Below are positions 50,195 through 60,846 of a stretch of 64,000 bases of DNA, piece after piece (the stretch's first letter is position 1; each line of letters starts with the position of its first letter). The stretch is from positions 1-64,000 of the forward strand of contig JASEVX010000332.1 in assembly GCA_031761405.1 (NCBI GenBank). Direction: 5' to 3'. The position numbers were made by a program, and so were the translations under genes. The notes under the pieces are model-generated. The model ran no database searches and was not told the origin of the DNA. It was given only the letters and a program-made list of their open reading frames with translations. The DNA is from Serripes groenlandicus. Taxonomy: Eukaryota > Mollusca > Bivalvia > Cardiida > Cardiidae.

Positions 50195-50984
50195 CTAGAA
50201 AGGCGACACCTTAAGGGTTTCGCAGGATAGAATGAGTGGAGAGGAGCAGAATTGCACCCGAACTACCAACCGACCACACACAATGCTGATACTATTATTT
50301 CGATTCTAACATGATCCAAAACGTAACAATTGATAAAACTAGTATTTTGCAACAACAAAATTATCTCCGTAAGTCTAAAAGATAATTAGAACATTATTAT
50401 CTCAAAATTAAATCATTAAAATCTCAAAAGGACCCGCTCATCACGGGACTCGAACCAGGGACCTTTGATACGAGAGGCCGACGCTCTACCTCTGCACCAC
50501 TGTAACGTTATGACGTCAGCCGCTGACGTGACGTCACTTTCCTAGTCACGCCCACAGATTTTTTTAAAATCAAGAACCCCTATTGAAAGCTTTCTCCAAG
50601 AATCCAAACTGAATATATGAGAAATCTAAAAACACCGTTGTTTGCACCGGATCTCGGACAAGTTTCAGTATGAATTTCAGGTCTCTAGCTGATTCCGTTT
50701 TTTGCTATTGCGAGATCTACAGAAATATGTAGTCAAAATGTCGATTTTTCGGGTTTTAACCTTAAAAATATATAAAACTAGATTTTTCCCAGATATAACG
50801 AAACCGCCCAGACCTAGATCGCATTGTGGTCTATCAGTGTGGCTAATTTCAGCGAAATCGTTCTCACCGATTTCTTTGTCCTCAAATCGCTGAATTTTAC
50901 AACACATTGTGTCCCAATAGCCGTATAGACATTTGTTCCGTAAAACAGAATAGAATAATTCTGCTCCACTACACTCATTCTATA
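50195..50984 (+). mobile_element. Array copy 27, 790-bp A variant
   Basis: Both ends are present; the right half carries B-type variants (AATATATAAAACTAG). Confidence 0.85.
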
Positions 50985-51774
50985 CTAGAAAGGCGACACC
51001 TTAAGGGTTTCGCAGGATAGAATGAGTGGAGAGGAGCAGAATTGCACCCGAACTACCAACCGGCCACACACAATGCTGATACTATTATTTCGATTCTAAC
51101 ATGATCCAAAACGTAACAATTGATGAAACTAGTATTTTGCAACAACAAAATTATCTCCGTAAGTCTAAAAGATAAATAGAACATTATTATCTCAAAATTA
51201 AATCATTAAAATCTCAAAAAGACCCGCTCATCACGGGACTCGAACCAGGGACCTTTGATACGAGAGGCCGACGCTCTACCTCTGCACCACTGTAACGTTA
51301 TGACGTCAACCGCTGACGTGACGTCACTTTCCTAGTCACGCCCACAGATTTTTTTAAAATCAAGAACCCCTATTGAAAGCTTTCTCCAAGAATCCAAACT
51401 GAATGTATGAGAAATCTAAAAACACCGTTGTTTGCACCGGATCTCGGACAAGTTTCAGTATGAATTTCAGGTCTCTAGCTGATTCCGTTTTTTGCTAGTG
51501 CGAGATCTACAGAAATATGTAGTCAAAATGTCGATTTTTCGGGTTTTAACCTTAAAAATCTCTGAAACTAGATTTTTCCCAGATATAACGAAACCGCCCA
51601 GACCTAGATCGCATTGTGGTCTATCAGTGTGGCTAATTTCAGCGAAATCGTTCTCACCGATTTCTTTGTCCACAAATCGCTGAATTTTACAACACATTGT
51701 GTCCCAATAGCCGTATAGACATTTGTTCTGTAGAACAGAATAGAATAATTCTGTTCCACTACACTCATTCTATA
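50985..51774 (+). mobile_element. Array copy 28, 790-bp A variant; right edge of array
   Basis: Both ends are present; followed by unique DNA (TTATCTAGAAC). Confidence 0.85.
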
Positions 51775-52572
51775 TTATCTAGAACAAATAATACAATATA
51801 AAATGCAACGAACGAACATTTACGAAAGTACCGTGTCTATCATGGACCAAATGATGTATTCAGAGTCCTCGGTCAACTAATAACCACAATTTACATGTTC
51901 GCCATACATCTGTCTTCCCATGACGTAGTGTCCTTGTAATATGAGTGTATGCAATCTAGATTGGTAAACAGACATTTAGGAAATGTCCAACATGACTGTA
52001 TCACATTCCCGTGCGTTAGATATATTGAATGGTAATTTCGCTTGAACGAAACTTTCAAATGCTACATTAACTCTGAATGAACATTTTCTTCAATCTACAA
52101 TGGTAAACGGTGGATTTGAAAAGCCAAACTTGACTGTTATTACATATAGGGTATATGTTGGCGACGGGGGTTTCGGAGAATATAAGAGAAATATATTTAC
52201 TTAAACATTTTGTTTCAATAGTGCTTGGTAGATACATGTATATACATATGTTTGTACATGTATACATGTTTATAAAATATACCATTATCAATTCATAAAT
52301 GTTATTTAAGATTGTTTCTTTTCTCTGATATCCGAGTATAATTGATCGAAACATCCTATATCGCAATGTTCGTTTGTCTAATTTACACAGAAATCTATGA
52401 ATAAACTATCTATTCAATATATATTTGGAAACACACGTAGAGATCGTAAAATATAACCATTATTCCTCACACGTTTAACATGCATATAATCATAGTTATA
52501 AACGAAATTGTGCATTCTCTATGTATTATATATTATACGAGATTAACATTAAATCAATCAATAGATAAATAC
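51775..52572. other. Unique AT-rich intron sequence
   Basis: Between the array edge and exon 3. The 99-codon minus ORF at 52067-52366 is tyrosine/isoleucine-rich and lacks splice signals or domains. Confidence 0.4.
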
Positions 52573-52656
52573 CATCACATGTTTTTTGGGGTTTTCTTGG
52601 TCCCCGGCAATTTTTGTTAATAGTCATACTATCAGCCTTCGTGTAGTCTTGATTAT
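52573..52656 (-). CDS. Internal exon 3 of the same gene (84 nt, phase 1-1)
   Basis: An 84-nt minus-strand exon between acceptor TTACTTTTCAG and donor GTATTTAT. It encodes a basic segment with two cysteines, containing MTINKNCRGPRKPQKTCD. The split codon with exon 2 (G plus AT) gives Asp, and the outgoing split codon with the 28163-28425 exon (G plus CA) gives Ala, so all three junctions keep one frame. The acceptor sits directly beside the 72-bp minisatellite at 52660-53395, whose units do not extend into the exon. The next exon lies 24 kb away, beyond the nested transposon array. The donor is weaker (GTATTT) than the others. Confidence 0.5.
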
Positions 52657-52659
52657 CTG

Positions 52660-53395
52660 AAAAGTAAATATTGCCTGATGTAAATTGAACTGTTGCTGAA
52701 TTCATAACAATGTCAGTTAACATAGACATATGTATATATTGTATTGACAATGTAAATTGAACTGTTGCTGAATTCATAACAATATCAGTTAACATAGACA
52801 TATGTATATATTGTATTGACAATGCAAATTGAACTGTTGCTGAATTCATAACAATGTCAGTTAACATAGTCATATGTATATATTGTATTGACAATGTAAA
52901 TTGAACTGTTGCTAAATACATAACAAGGTCAGTAAACATAGACATATCTAGAATTGGCGATTGAATTATTGTGGGATAATTACATAACAGAGTCAGTTTA
53001 TATAGACAGATATAGTATTGTCGATGCTAATTGAACTGTTATATGATAAATACATAACATAGTCAGTTAATATAGACAGATATAGTATTGTCAATGTTAA
53101 TTGAACTGTTATGAGATATATACATATCATGTTCAGTTAATATAGACATATATAGTAATGTCGATGTAAAATGAACTGTTATGTGATAATTACATAACAT
53201 AGTCGGTTAACAAAGACTGATATAGTATTGTCGATGTAAATGGAACTGTTATGTGATAAATACATAACATAGTCAGTTAATATAGACATATATAGTATTG
53301 TCGATGTTAATTGAACTGTTATGGGATAACTACATAACATGTTCAGTTAATATAGTCATACATGTATATAGTATTGTCGATGTAAGATAAGATGG
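52660..53395. repeat. 72-bp minisatellite
   Basis: About 10 units (TGTAAATTGAACTGTTGCTG, AATTCATAACAATGTCAGTT, AACATAGACATATGTATA); units near 52.7 kb are 72 bp, later ones about 62-68 bp. Confidence 0.85.
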
Positions 53396-54390
53396 AAAAC
53401 ACAGACCACCTTTGTCCTATAATATCGCCTTTATAACTAGATAAGGATCTGTGTATTTACGACCTTTATCTCATATTATCGTAATTATTGCTAGATAATC
53501 ATGAGTACACTAACGACCCTTATCCCGTAATATCCCCATTACTACTAGATAATGGATCTGTGTATTTACGACCTTTATCTCATAATATCGTCATTATTAC
53601 TAGATAAGGGATCTGTGTATTTACGACCTTTATCTCATAATATCGCCATTATTACTAGATAAAGTCGAATACACAAACAACCGTTGTCCCATAATATCAC
53701 CATCATTACTAGATAAATAATATAGTCATACATGTATATAGTATTGTCGATGTAAGATAAGGTGGAAAACACAGACCAGCTTTGTCCTATAATATCGCCT
53801 TTATAACTAGATAAGGATCTGTGTATTTACGACCTTTATCTCATATTATCGTAATTATTGCTAGATAATCATGAGTACACTAACGACCCTTATCCCGTAA
53901 TATCCCCATTACTACTAGATAAGGGATCTGTGTATTTACGACATTGATCTTATAATATCGTCATTATTACTAGATAAGGATCTGTGAATTTATGACCTTT
54001 ATCTCATAATATCGCCATTATTACTAGCTAAGGATCTCTGTATTTACGACATTTCTCTCATAATATCAACATTAAAACTAGATAATCATGAGTACACTAA
54101 CGACCCTTAACCCATAATATCGCCATTATTACTAGATAATCATGAGTACACTAAATACCCTTATCCCATAATAACGTCATTAATACTAGATAATCATGAT
54201 TACACTAACGACCCTTATCTCATAATATCGCCATTATTACTAGATAAGGATCTGTGTATTTACGATCTTTATCTTATAATATCACCATTAATACTAGACA
54301 ATCATGAGTACACTAACGACCCTTATCTCATAATATCAACAGTATTACTAGACAAGGATCTGTGTATTGAAGACCCTTATCCCATATTCA
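53395..54390. repeat. 54-bp minisatellite
   Basis: Units TCTGTGTATTTACGACCTTT, ATCTCATAATATCGCCATTA, TTACTAGATAAGGA. Contains a longer direct duplication (see findings). Confidence 0.85.
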
Positions 54391-54457
54391 TAACCCAACT
54401 CAATAGCCGGTGTTCAGATATTTGTCTGGAGGATTACACTATAATACAAGTACATAC

Positions 54458-54514
54458 CGCATGTATTTTTCATAGATTCTGTTCCGCAATATCCATGTGT
54501 CCCAGTCGTAGTTT
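54458..54514 (-). CDS. Internal exon 2 of the same gene (57 nt, phase 1-1)
   Basis: A 57-nt symmetric exon on the minus strand between acceptor TTTCTACAG-like sequence (TTTTACAG) and donor GTATGTAC. It encodes a short glycine/threonine-rich segment with two cysteines, including HGYCGTESMKNTC. It joins the preceding exon in phase 1 (the split codon gives Gln) and leaves in phase 1. It lies just beyond the 54-bp minisatellite, with no repeat similarity of its own. Phase 1-1 exons are typical of shuffled extracellular modules. The module was not recognised; a small disulphide-bonded motif is likely. Confidence 0.55.
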
Positions 54515-54559
54515 CTGTAAAAGTAAACAATTCGAATGTTTATTTCTTCCCCTTATATA

Positions 54560-54700
54560 ACAGAACTCTAGATAAGGGGCATTTTTCATGTTCTAAAATC
54601 CTTATTTGACATTCAAACCCTATGCTGTGAGTACTCAAAAGAATCGTCTCAGTGAGATGATTCTTTTAAGGAATCACGACATAGGCATGTGTTAAGTAAT
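54560..54700. mobile_element. Small hairpin MITE, copy 2 (reverse orientation)
   Basis: TCTAGATAAGGGGCATTTTTC, then CAAACCCTATGCTGTGAGTA, a hairpin around AAAAGAATCGTCTCAGTGAG. Same family as 14544 and 62090. Confidence 0.6.
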
Positions 54701-55438
54701 AAGAGAAATAGTGTGGGGAAAAGACCTGTTGACTCCCTCAGTCCTCTGAATCTATTTTCAAAAATTGAGCAGTGCTATGTGAAAACAAAATAAGTCAATT
54801 CTTTTTTGAGCATAGAAAAGAACCTAACATAATGAAAGTCAACTGCACACTTGGAACTTAAATAAAATATCACGTAAACTATTGTTAAGAAAACAAATAT
54901 TTTGATGTAAATATCAAAAACAAAAACAGCAATAATGAATGGAATGTCACACAATTTCGATGGAAATATTTAAAATAGAAACAACAATAATGAAGGGAGT
55001 GCCACACTATTTCGATGTAAATATTTAAAACAAAATCAACAATAATGTAAGGAGTGTCATATGTATTTTGTTGATAGTCAGTTTTGGTTTAAAAAGATGA
55101 TGCGTTTGTAAGCGATACAATCAGTCATCCATGACAATAAACGGTTACGCAATAATAACGTATGTTTACCCGTATTCTAATGATAGACTTTTTTTTTGTT
55201 AGATTCTTTTTTGACAGAGGTCATACTATACTATAAAACATGTAACTTGTTTGTCCAAAAGTAAAGTTAAACTTAGAAAGCATCTAAATCAATAAATGTG
55301 TATATCATGATCTAACCTTGACATCCATACAACGAGGTTGATTTTAATTTTAATGACGTACGTGTATTTTCACAAAACGTGTTATTTGTATGACAATGAG
55401 ATAAATAGAACATAGAAAAATATGACTTAAAACATAAT

Positions 55439-55703
55439 ATGAGCCGTCGCGCGAGTAAACCAACATTATGGAATCTGCGTTTTGTATCGACACAGATCAG
55501 CCTGCGCAGTCCGCGCAGACTGATCCAGGCCGGCACATTCCGCGCCAGATGGACAAGTGTATATAGTAATGATTCCTGAAACAGAAAATCTACAGGGGGC
55601 GAAAATTGTCTGTTCCGGTGAACCTGCCCGGAATACTTTAGCTGATCCGGTTCGATACTTTACACAGAGTCCACATTGTTGTTTCTCTCGCGGGACGGCT
55701 CAT
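55439..55703. mobile_element. GC-rich MITE, copy 4 (complete)
   Basis: 265 bp with terminal inverted repeat ATGAGCCGTCGCGCGAG / CTCGCGGGACGGCTCAT; an ATAT flank may be a target duplication. Confidence 0.75.
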
Positions 55704-55922
55704 ATGATGAGATAAATGGAACCTAAAAAAAATCTAGACCATTATGAATTGCTGAAAGTAAATACCAGATTATTTTCCACAGCAAACTAGTCCATTATCA
55801 ATTACTGAGAGTGAATACCACATTATAGTCCACGACAAAATAGACCATTATTTATTGCTGAGAGCGAATACCATAACATATTCCACGGCAAACTAGTCCA
55901 TTATGAATTTCTGAGAGTGAAT

Positions 55923-56453
55923 ACTTATAGGTTATTTAACAGTGTTCTGTACAATACGGACGAGTACACAGCTTGGAAAATCATATTGGACGAGCCGCTA
56001 GGCGAGTCCAATATGATTTTCCAAGCTGTGTACGAGTCCAAATATATTCCGTATTGTACAGAACACTGTTAAATGATCTTTTTATTCTATACCTCGACTT
56101 TTTCCCCAAAATATATTGTGTATTGTGCAGAATAATGTTAAATGACCTTTTTATTTTATACCTTCAAATAATTTCTGACACAAAAAGTTTTTTTTGGTTT
56201 CTGTTCAATTACAAAGTCTTTATCGTAACGCTTTATCTAGAGCGCCTGTCGATTCAGACTTTCATTCGGAACCTTTTCACGTGTTTCGGTCTTTATCATA
56301 GGTTTAACATGGGACCTGTGAATCGTACAATACGAAAAAAATACGGGTTATTTTGTACGCGCGTGCGTCCCGATACGGAAATATATTGTACGGTCACATG
56401 ATTTGAATGAGCGTCTACGATTGGACGTATAAATTAGGTATAGAATAAAAGAT
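55923..56453. mobile_element. Foldback element copy 1 in minisatellite (no Crypton-like exon)
   Basis: Starts CTTATAGGTTATTTAACAG; a large palindrome is centred on GACGAGCCGCTAGGCGAGTC (55998) and an end GGTATAGAATAAAAG pairs with CTTTTTATTCTATACC near 56075. Confidence 0.7.
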
Positions 56454-56605
56454 GATTTTCCAAGGCAAACTAGACCATTATGAATGGCTGAAAGTGAATA
56501 CCAGATTATATTCCACGGCAAACAAGCCCATTATGAATGGCTGAGAGTGAATACAAGATCATATTACACTGCACACTAGACCATTATGAATAGGTGAGAG
56601 TAAAT

Positions 56606-57274
56606 ACTTATAGGTTATTTAACAGTGTTCTGTACAATACGGCTATATATTTGGACGAGTACACAGCTTGGAAAATCATATTGGACGAGCCGCTAGGCGA
56701 GTCCAATATGATTTTCCAAGCTGTGTACGAGTCCAAATATATTCCGTATTGTACAGAACACTGTTAAATGATCTTTTTATTCTATACCTCGACTTTTTCC
56801 CCAAAATATATTTTGTATTGTGCAGAATAATGTTAAATGACCTTTTTATTTTATACCTTCTATCGGCACGGCCTGCGCTAACCACCTTTTGAATATTCCT
56901 ACATCACTTTTAGTTTTTTTCACAGTGTTTTTTGGTTTCTGTTCAATTACAAAGTCATCTATTTCAGAATCGGATAACATTTTAGTTTCAGTGTTACTCC
57001 TTGTTTGCAAACGACAATAATGATCCGGTGACAACAGGAGCTTTATCGTAACGCTTTATCTAGAGCGCCTGTCGATTCAGACTTTCATTCGGAACCTTTT
57101 CACGCGCTTCGGTCTTTATCATAGGTTTAACATGGGACCTGTGAATCGTACAATACGAAAAGAATACGGGTTATTTTGTACGCGCGTGCGTCCCGATACG
57201 GAAATATATTGTACGGTCACATGATTCGAATGAGCGTCTACGATTGGACGTATAAATTAGGTATGGAATAAAAG
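56606..57274. mobile_element. Foldback element copy 2, with Crypton-like fragment
   Basis: Same ends and palindrome as copy 1. It carries a minus-strand coding fragment at 56875-57034, disrupted after RWLAQAVP. Confidence 0.7.
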
Positions 57275-57375
57275 ATCATATTACACTACACACTAGACAA
57301 TTATGAATGGCTGAGAGTGAATACCAGATTATATTCCACGGCAAACAAGCCCATTATGAATGGCTGAGAGTGAAT

Positions 57376-58084
57376 ACTTATAGGTTATTTAACAGTGTTC
57401 TGTACAATACGGATATATATTTGGACGAGTACACAGCTTGGAAAATCATATTGGACGAGCCGCTAGGCGAGTCCAATATGATTTTCCAAGCTGTGTACGA
57501 GTCCAAATATATTCCGTATTGTACAGAACACTGTTAAATGATCTTTTTATTCTATACCTCGACTTTTTCCCCAAAATATATTTTGTATATATATATATTT
57601 ACTGTCAAGTAAAAACTCCGGAGATAACTGTTAAGTTGAACAGCACTTATTTCTTCCAGTTCCCTTGTTTCTGTCGGCACGGCCTGCGCTAACCACCTTT
57701 TGAATATTCCTACATCACTTTTAGTTTTTTTCACAGTGTTTTTTGGTTTCTGTTCAATTACAAAGTCATCTATTTCAGAATCGGATAACATTTTAGTTTC
57801 AGTGTTACTCCTTGTTTGCAAACGACAATAACGATCCGGTGACAACAGGAGCTTTATCGTAACGCTTTATCTAGAGCGCCTGTCGATTCAGACTTTCATT
57901 CGGAACCTTTTCACGCGCTTCGGTCTTTATCATAGGTTTAACATGGGACCTGTGAATCGTACAATACGAAAAGAATACGGGTTATTTTGTACGCGCGTGC
58001 GTCCCGATACGGAAATATATTGTACGGTCACATGATTCGAATGAGCGTCTACGATTGGACGTATAAATTAGGTATAGAATAAAA
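57376..58084. mobile_element. Foldback element copy 3, with the best Crypton-like fragment
   Basis: Same ends and palindrome. It carries a longer minus-strand coding fragment (57603-57845). Confidence 0.7.
57603..57845 (-). pseudogene. N-terminal exon fragment of a Crypton/DUF3504-type recombinase gene
   Basis: The peptide includes DSEIDDFVIEQKPKNTVKKT, then KSDVGIFKRWL, ETRELEEISAVQLNSYL and RSFYLT before a donor-like GTAAAT. The order (acidic DSEID, conserved N-T-x-K-K-T, F-K-x-W, then E-x-I-x-x-x-x-L-x-x-Y-L-x-x-F) matches the N-terminal domain of Crypton-derived tyrosine-recombinase-like (DUF3504/KCTD1-QRICH1-type) proteins as I remember it. No catalytic recombinase domain is present nearby. 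It lies within a foldback element present three times, so it is a captured or residual piece. A second, more damaged copy lies at 56875-57034. Confidence 0.5.
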
Positions 58085-60698
58085 GATCATATTACACTGC
58101 ACATTAAACCATTATGAATAGGTGAGAGTAAATACAAGATCATATTACACTACACAATAGACCATTATGAATGACTGAGAGTGAATACCAGATTATATTC
58201 CACGGCAAACAAGCCCATTATGAATGGCTGAGAGTGAATACAAGATCATACTACACTGCACACTAGACCATAATGAATTGCTGAAAGTGAATACAAGATC
58301 ATATTATACTGCACTAGACAATTATGAATAGCTGAGAGTGAATACAAGATCATATTACACTGCACACTAGACCATTATGAATGACTGAGAGTGAATACCA
58401 GATTATATCCCACGACAAACAAGCCCATTATGGATGGCTGAGAGTGAATACAAGATCATACTACACTGCACACTAGACCATAATGAATTGCTGAAAGAAA
58501 ATACAAAATCATATTACACAGCACACTAGACAATTATGAATAGCTGAGAGTGAATACAAGATCATATTACACTGCACACTAGACCATTATGAATAGCTGA
58601 GAGTGAATACAAGATCATATTACACAGCACACTAGACAATTATGAATAGCTGAGAGTGAATACAAGATCATATTACACTACACACTAGACCATTATGAAT
58701 GGCTGAAAGTGAATACCAGATTATATTCCACGGCAAACAAGCCCATTATGAATGGCTGAGAGTGAATACAAGATCATACTACACTGCAAACTAGACCATT
58801 ATGAATTGCTGAAAGTGAATACAAGATCATATTACACTGCACACTAGACCATAATGAATTAGTGAGAGAGAATGCAAGCTCACTAAACTATTATGAATTG
58901 GTGAGAGTTAATACAAGATCATATTCCACGACGTACTATATCATTCTAAATGGTTGAATTGCTGAGAGTGAATACAAGATCATATTAGACGGCAAACTAG
59001 ACCGTTAGGAATAGCTGTGACAATGATTGCCAGATATTATTCCATGAAAGACTAGACCATTGTGAATGACTGAGAGTGAATACAAGATCACATTCCATGG
59101 CAAACTAGACCATTATGAATTGGTGAGCGTGAATACAAGATCATATAACATGGCAAACTAGACCATTATGAATTGGTAAGCGTGAATACAAGATCATATT
59201 CGAAGGCAAACAAGACCATAATAAACAGCTTTGAGCGTGATTATCAGATCATATTCCATGACGAATTATACCATTATGAATGGCTGAGAGTAAATACCAG
59301 ATCATATTCCAAGGCGAACGAGACTATTATGAATGGCTGAGAGTGAAAACAAGATTATATTCCACGGCAAACAAGCCCATTATGAATTGCTGATAGTGAA
59401 TAAAAGATTATATTCCACGACACATTAGACCATTATGAATTTCTAAGAGTGAATACCAGATTATATTCCACGAAAAACTAGACCATAATGATTTGGTGAG
59501 ACTGAATACAAGATCATATTCCACGGCAAACTAGACCATTATGAAAGACTGAGAGTGAATACCAGATTATATTTCACGGCAAACTAGAACATTATGAATT
59601 GGTGAGAGTGAATACAAGATCATATTCCACGGCAAACTAGACCATTTAGAATGGCTGAGAGTGAATACAAGATTATATTCCACGGCAAACTAGACCATTA
59701 GGAATTGCTGAATGTGAATACATGATCATATTACACTGCACACTAGACCATTATGAATTGGTGAGAGTTGATACAAGATCATATTCCACGGCAAACTAGA
59801 CCATTTAGAATGGCTGAGAGTGAATACCAGATTATATTCCACGGCAAACTAGACCATTATGAATTGCTGAATGTGAATAGAAGATCATATTACACTGCAA
59901 ACTAAACCATTTTGAATTGCTTAGAGTGAATACAAGATCATATTCCACAACAAGATAATTATGAATGGCTGAGAGTGAGTACCAGGCGATATTCCACGAT
60001 AAACAAGACCATTATGAATTACTAGGAGTGCATACTAGATTACATTTAACGGCAAACTAGACCATTATAAATAGGTGTGAGATTGATTATCTGATCATAT
60101 TCCACGAAGAACTATACCATTCTAAATGGCTCGGAGTGAACACCAGGTGATGTTTCACGACGAACTAAACCATAATGAATTGCTGAGAGTGAAAACAAGA
60201 TCATAGTTCACGACAGACTAGACCAGTATGAGTTGCTAAGAGTGAATACCAGATAAAATCAACGACAAAAGAGAACATGTTCCACGACACTCTAGACCTT
60301 TATGAGTTACTAACAGTGAATACTAGATCATATTTCACGACAAAATAAACCATTAATATTCCACTGCATACAAGACCTTTATGTATTGCTGAGTGATACA
60401 TTACTGAGAGTGAATACCAGATTATATTATAAGGCAAACTAGATCATTATGAATTACTGAGAGTGAATACCAGATTATACTATAAGGCAAACTAGATCAC
60501 TATGAATTACTGAGAGTGAATACCAGATTATATTATAAGGCAAACTAGATCATTATGAATTGCTGGGAGTAAATACAAGATCATATTCAACCACAAACTA
60601 GACCATTATGAATTGCTGCGTGTGAATACAAGATCATATTCCACGTCAATCTAGACCATTATGAAGGTGAGGATCAGGTAACTAGTGTCAAGACATAC

Positions 60699-60846
60699 GG
60701 GTCGTTTCGAAGACGTAGTGACCCGGCTTGCCACATCGGCAGTTACTTTTCAGATGTATGTCAGTTTCTGTTGTCGAGTTGCATATCTCCGAGTAGCGTT
60801 CATCTAGACCACCAGTAATACCCGAGTTTTTAGCAATTACTTTACC
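60699..60846 (-). CDS. Internal exon 1 (most 5' seen) of an unrecognised cysteine-rich extracellular protein gene
   Basis: I do not recognise the protein. On the minus strand a good acceptor (TTCATTCCAG) is followed by 49 open codons and a donor GTATGT. The peptide holds the motifs ERYSEICNSTTETD and NCRCGKPGHYVFETT, giving three cysteines and one N-glycosylation sequon (NST), which suits a secreted or cell-surface protein. The exon is 148 nt, enters in phase 0 and leaves in phase 1, which is exactly what the next exon (54458-54514) needs. Reading past the donor meets a stop within a few codons, which supports the splice. No signal-peptide exon was found between here and the window end, so the 5' part of the gene is missing or outside. 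Confidence rests on the splice sites, the open frame between them and the phase match; there is no homology evidence. Confidence 0.6.

Larger units (their letters stand above)
29104..51774. repeat. 22.7-kb self-nested array of a TA-targeting element (27 right ends, 22 left ends)
   Basis: Every copy begins CTAGAAAGGCGACACC or CTAGATAGGCGACACC right after a TA, and ends ACACTCATTCTATA. Two main forms exist: A of 908 bp and B of 737 bp, plus 790-, 768-, 802- and 920-bp variants. Copies sit both end to end and inside each other: the interrupted host resumes exactly where it left off. The ends share an inverted repeat (ATAGAATGAGTG...AGAATT) which is terminal on the right but about 31 bp inside on the left. 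A 24-nt palindrome (GAACAGAAT/ATTCTGTTC) lies 18 bp from the right end. No transposase is encoded, so it is non-autonomous. The array sits in one intron of the proposed minus-strand gene. Individual copies are listed separately. Confidence 0.9.
55730..60665. repeat. 53-bp minisatellite interrupted by three foldback elements
   Basis: Units GACCATTATGAATGGCTGAG, AGTGAATACAAGATCATATT, ACACTGCACACTA. The pure array runs from 58085 to 60665; smaller stretches lie at 55730-55922, 56454-56605 and 57275-57375. Confidence 0.85.

Noticed and set aside
29457..51290. Seventeen tRNA genes
   Set aside because: A and B boxes are intact, but acceptor and T stems do not pair and every copy sits at the same place in a transposon. 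A SINE head is the better call.
29692..51697. A 76-codon minus-strand ORF (MCCKIQR...) and a 63-codon plus-strand ORF repeated through the array
   Set aside because: They recur because the element recurs. Differences among copies change amino acids freely, both strands are open over the same bases, and there is no start context or domain. Treated as non-coding.
29104..51774. CRISPR-like array
   Set aside because: Repeats are 737-908 bp mobile elements with nested insertions, in a eukaryotic genome; there are no short spaced repeats or cas genes.
29104..51774. Telomeric-type head-to-tail LINE array with 5' truncation
   Set aside because: Variable starts after a constant right end first suggested this, but the interrupted hosts resume at exactly matching positions, which means nested insertion.
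52526..52945. 139-codon minus-strand ORF
   Set aside because: Most of it is the 72-bp minisatellite in translation; only the last 84 nt (52573-52656) are kept, as an exon.
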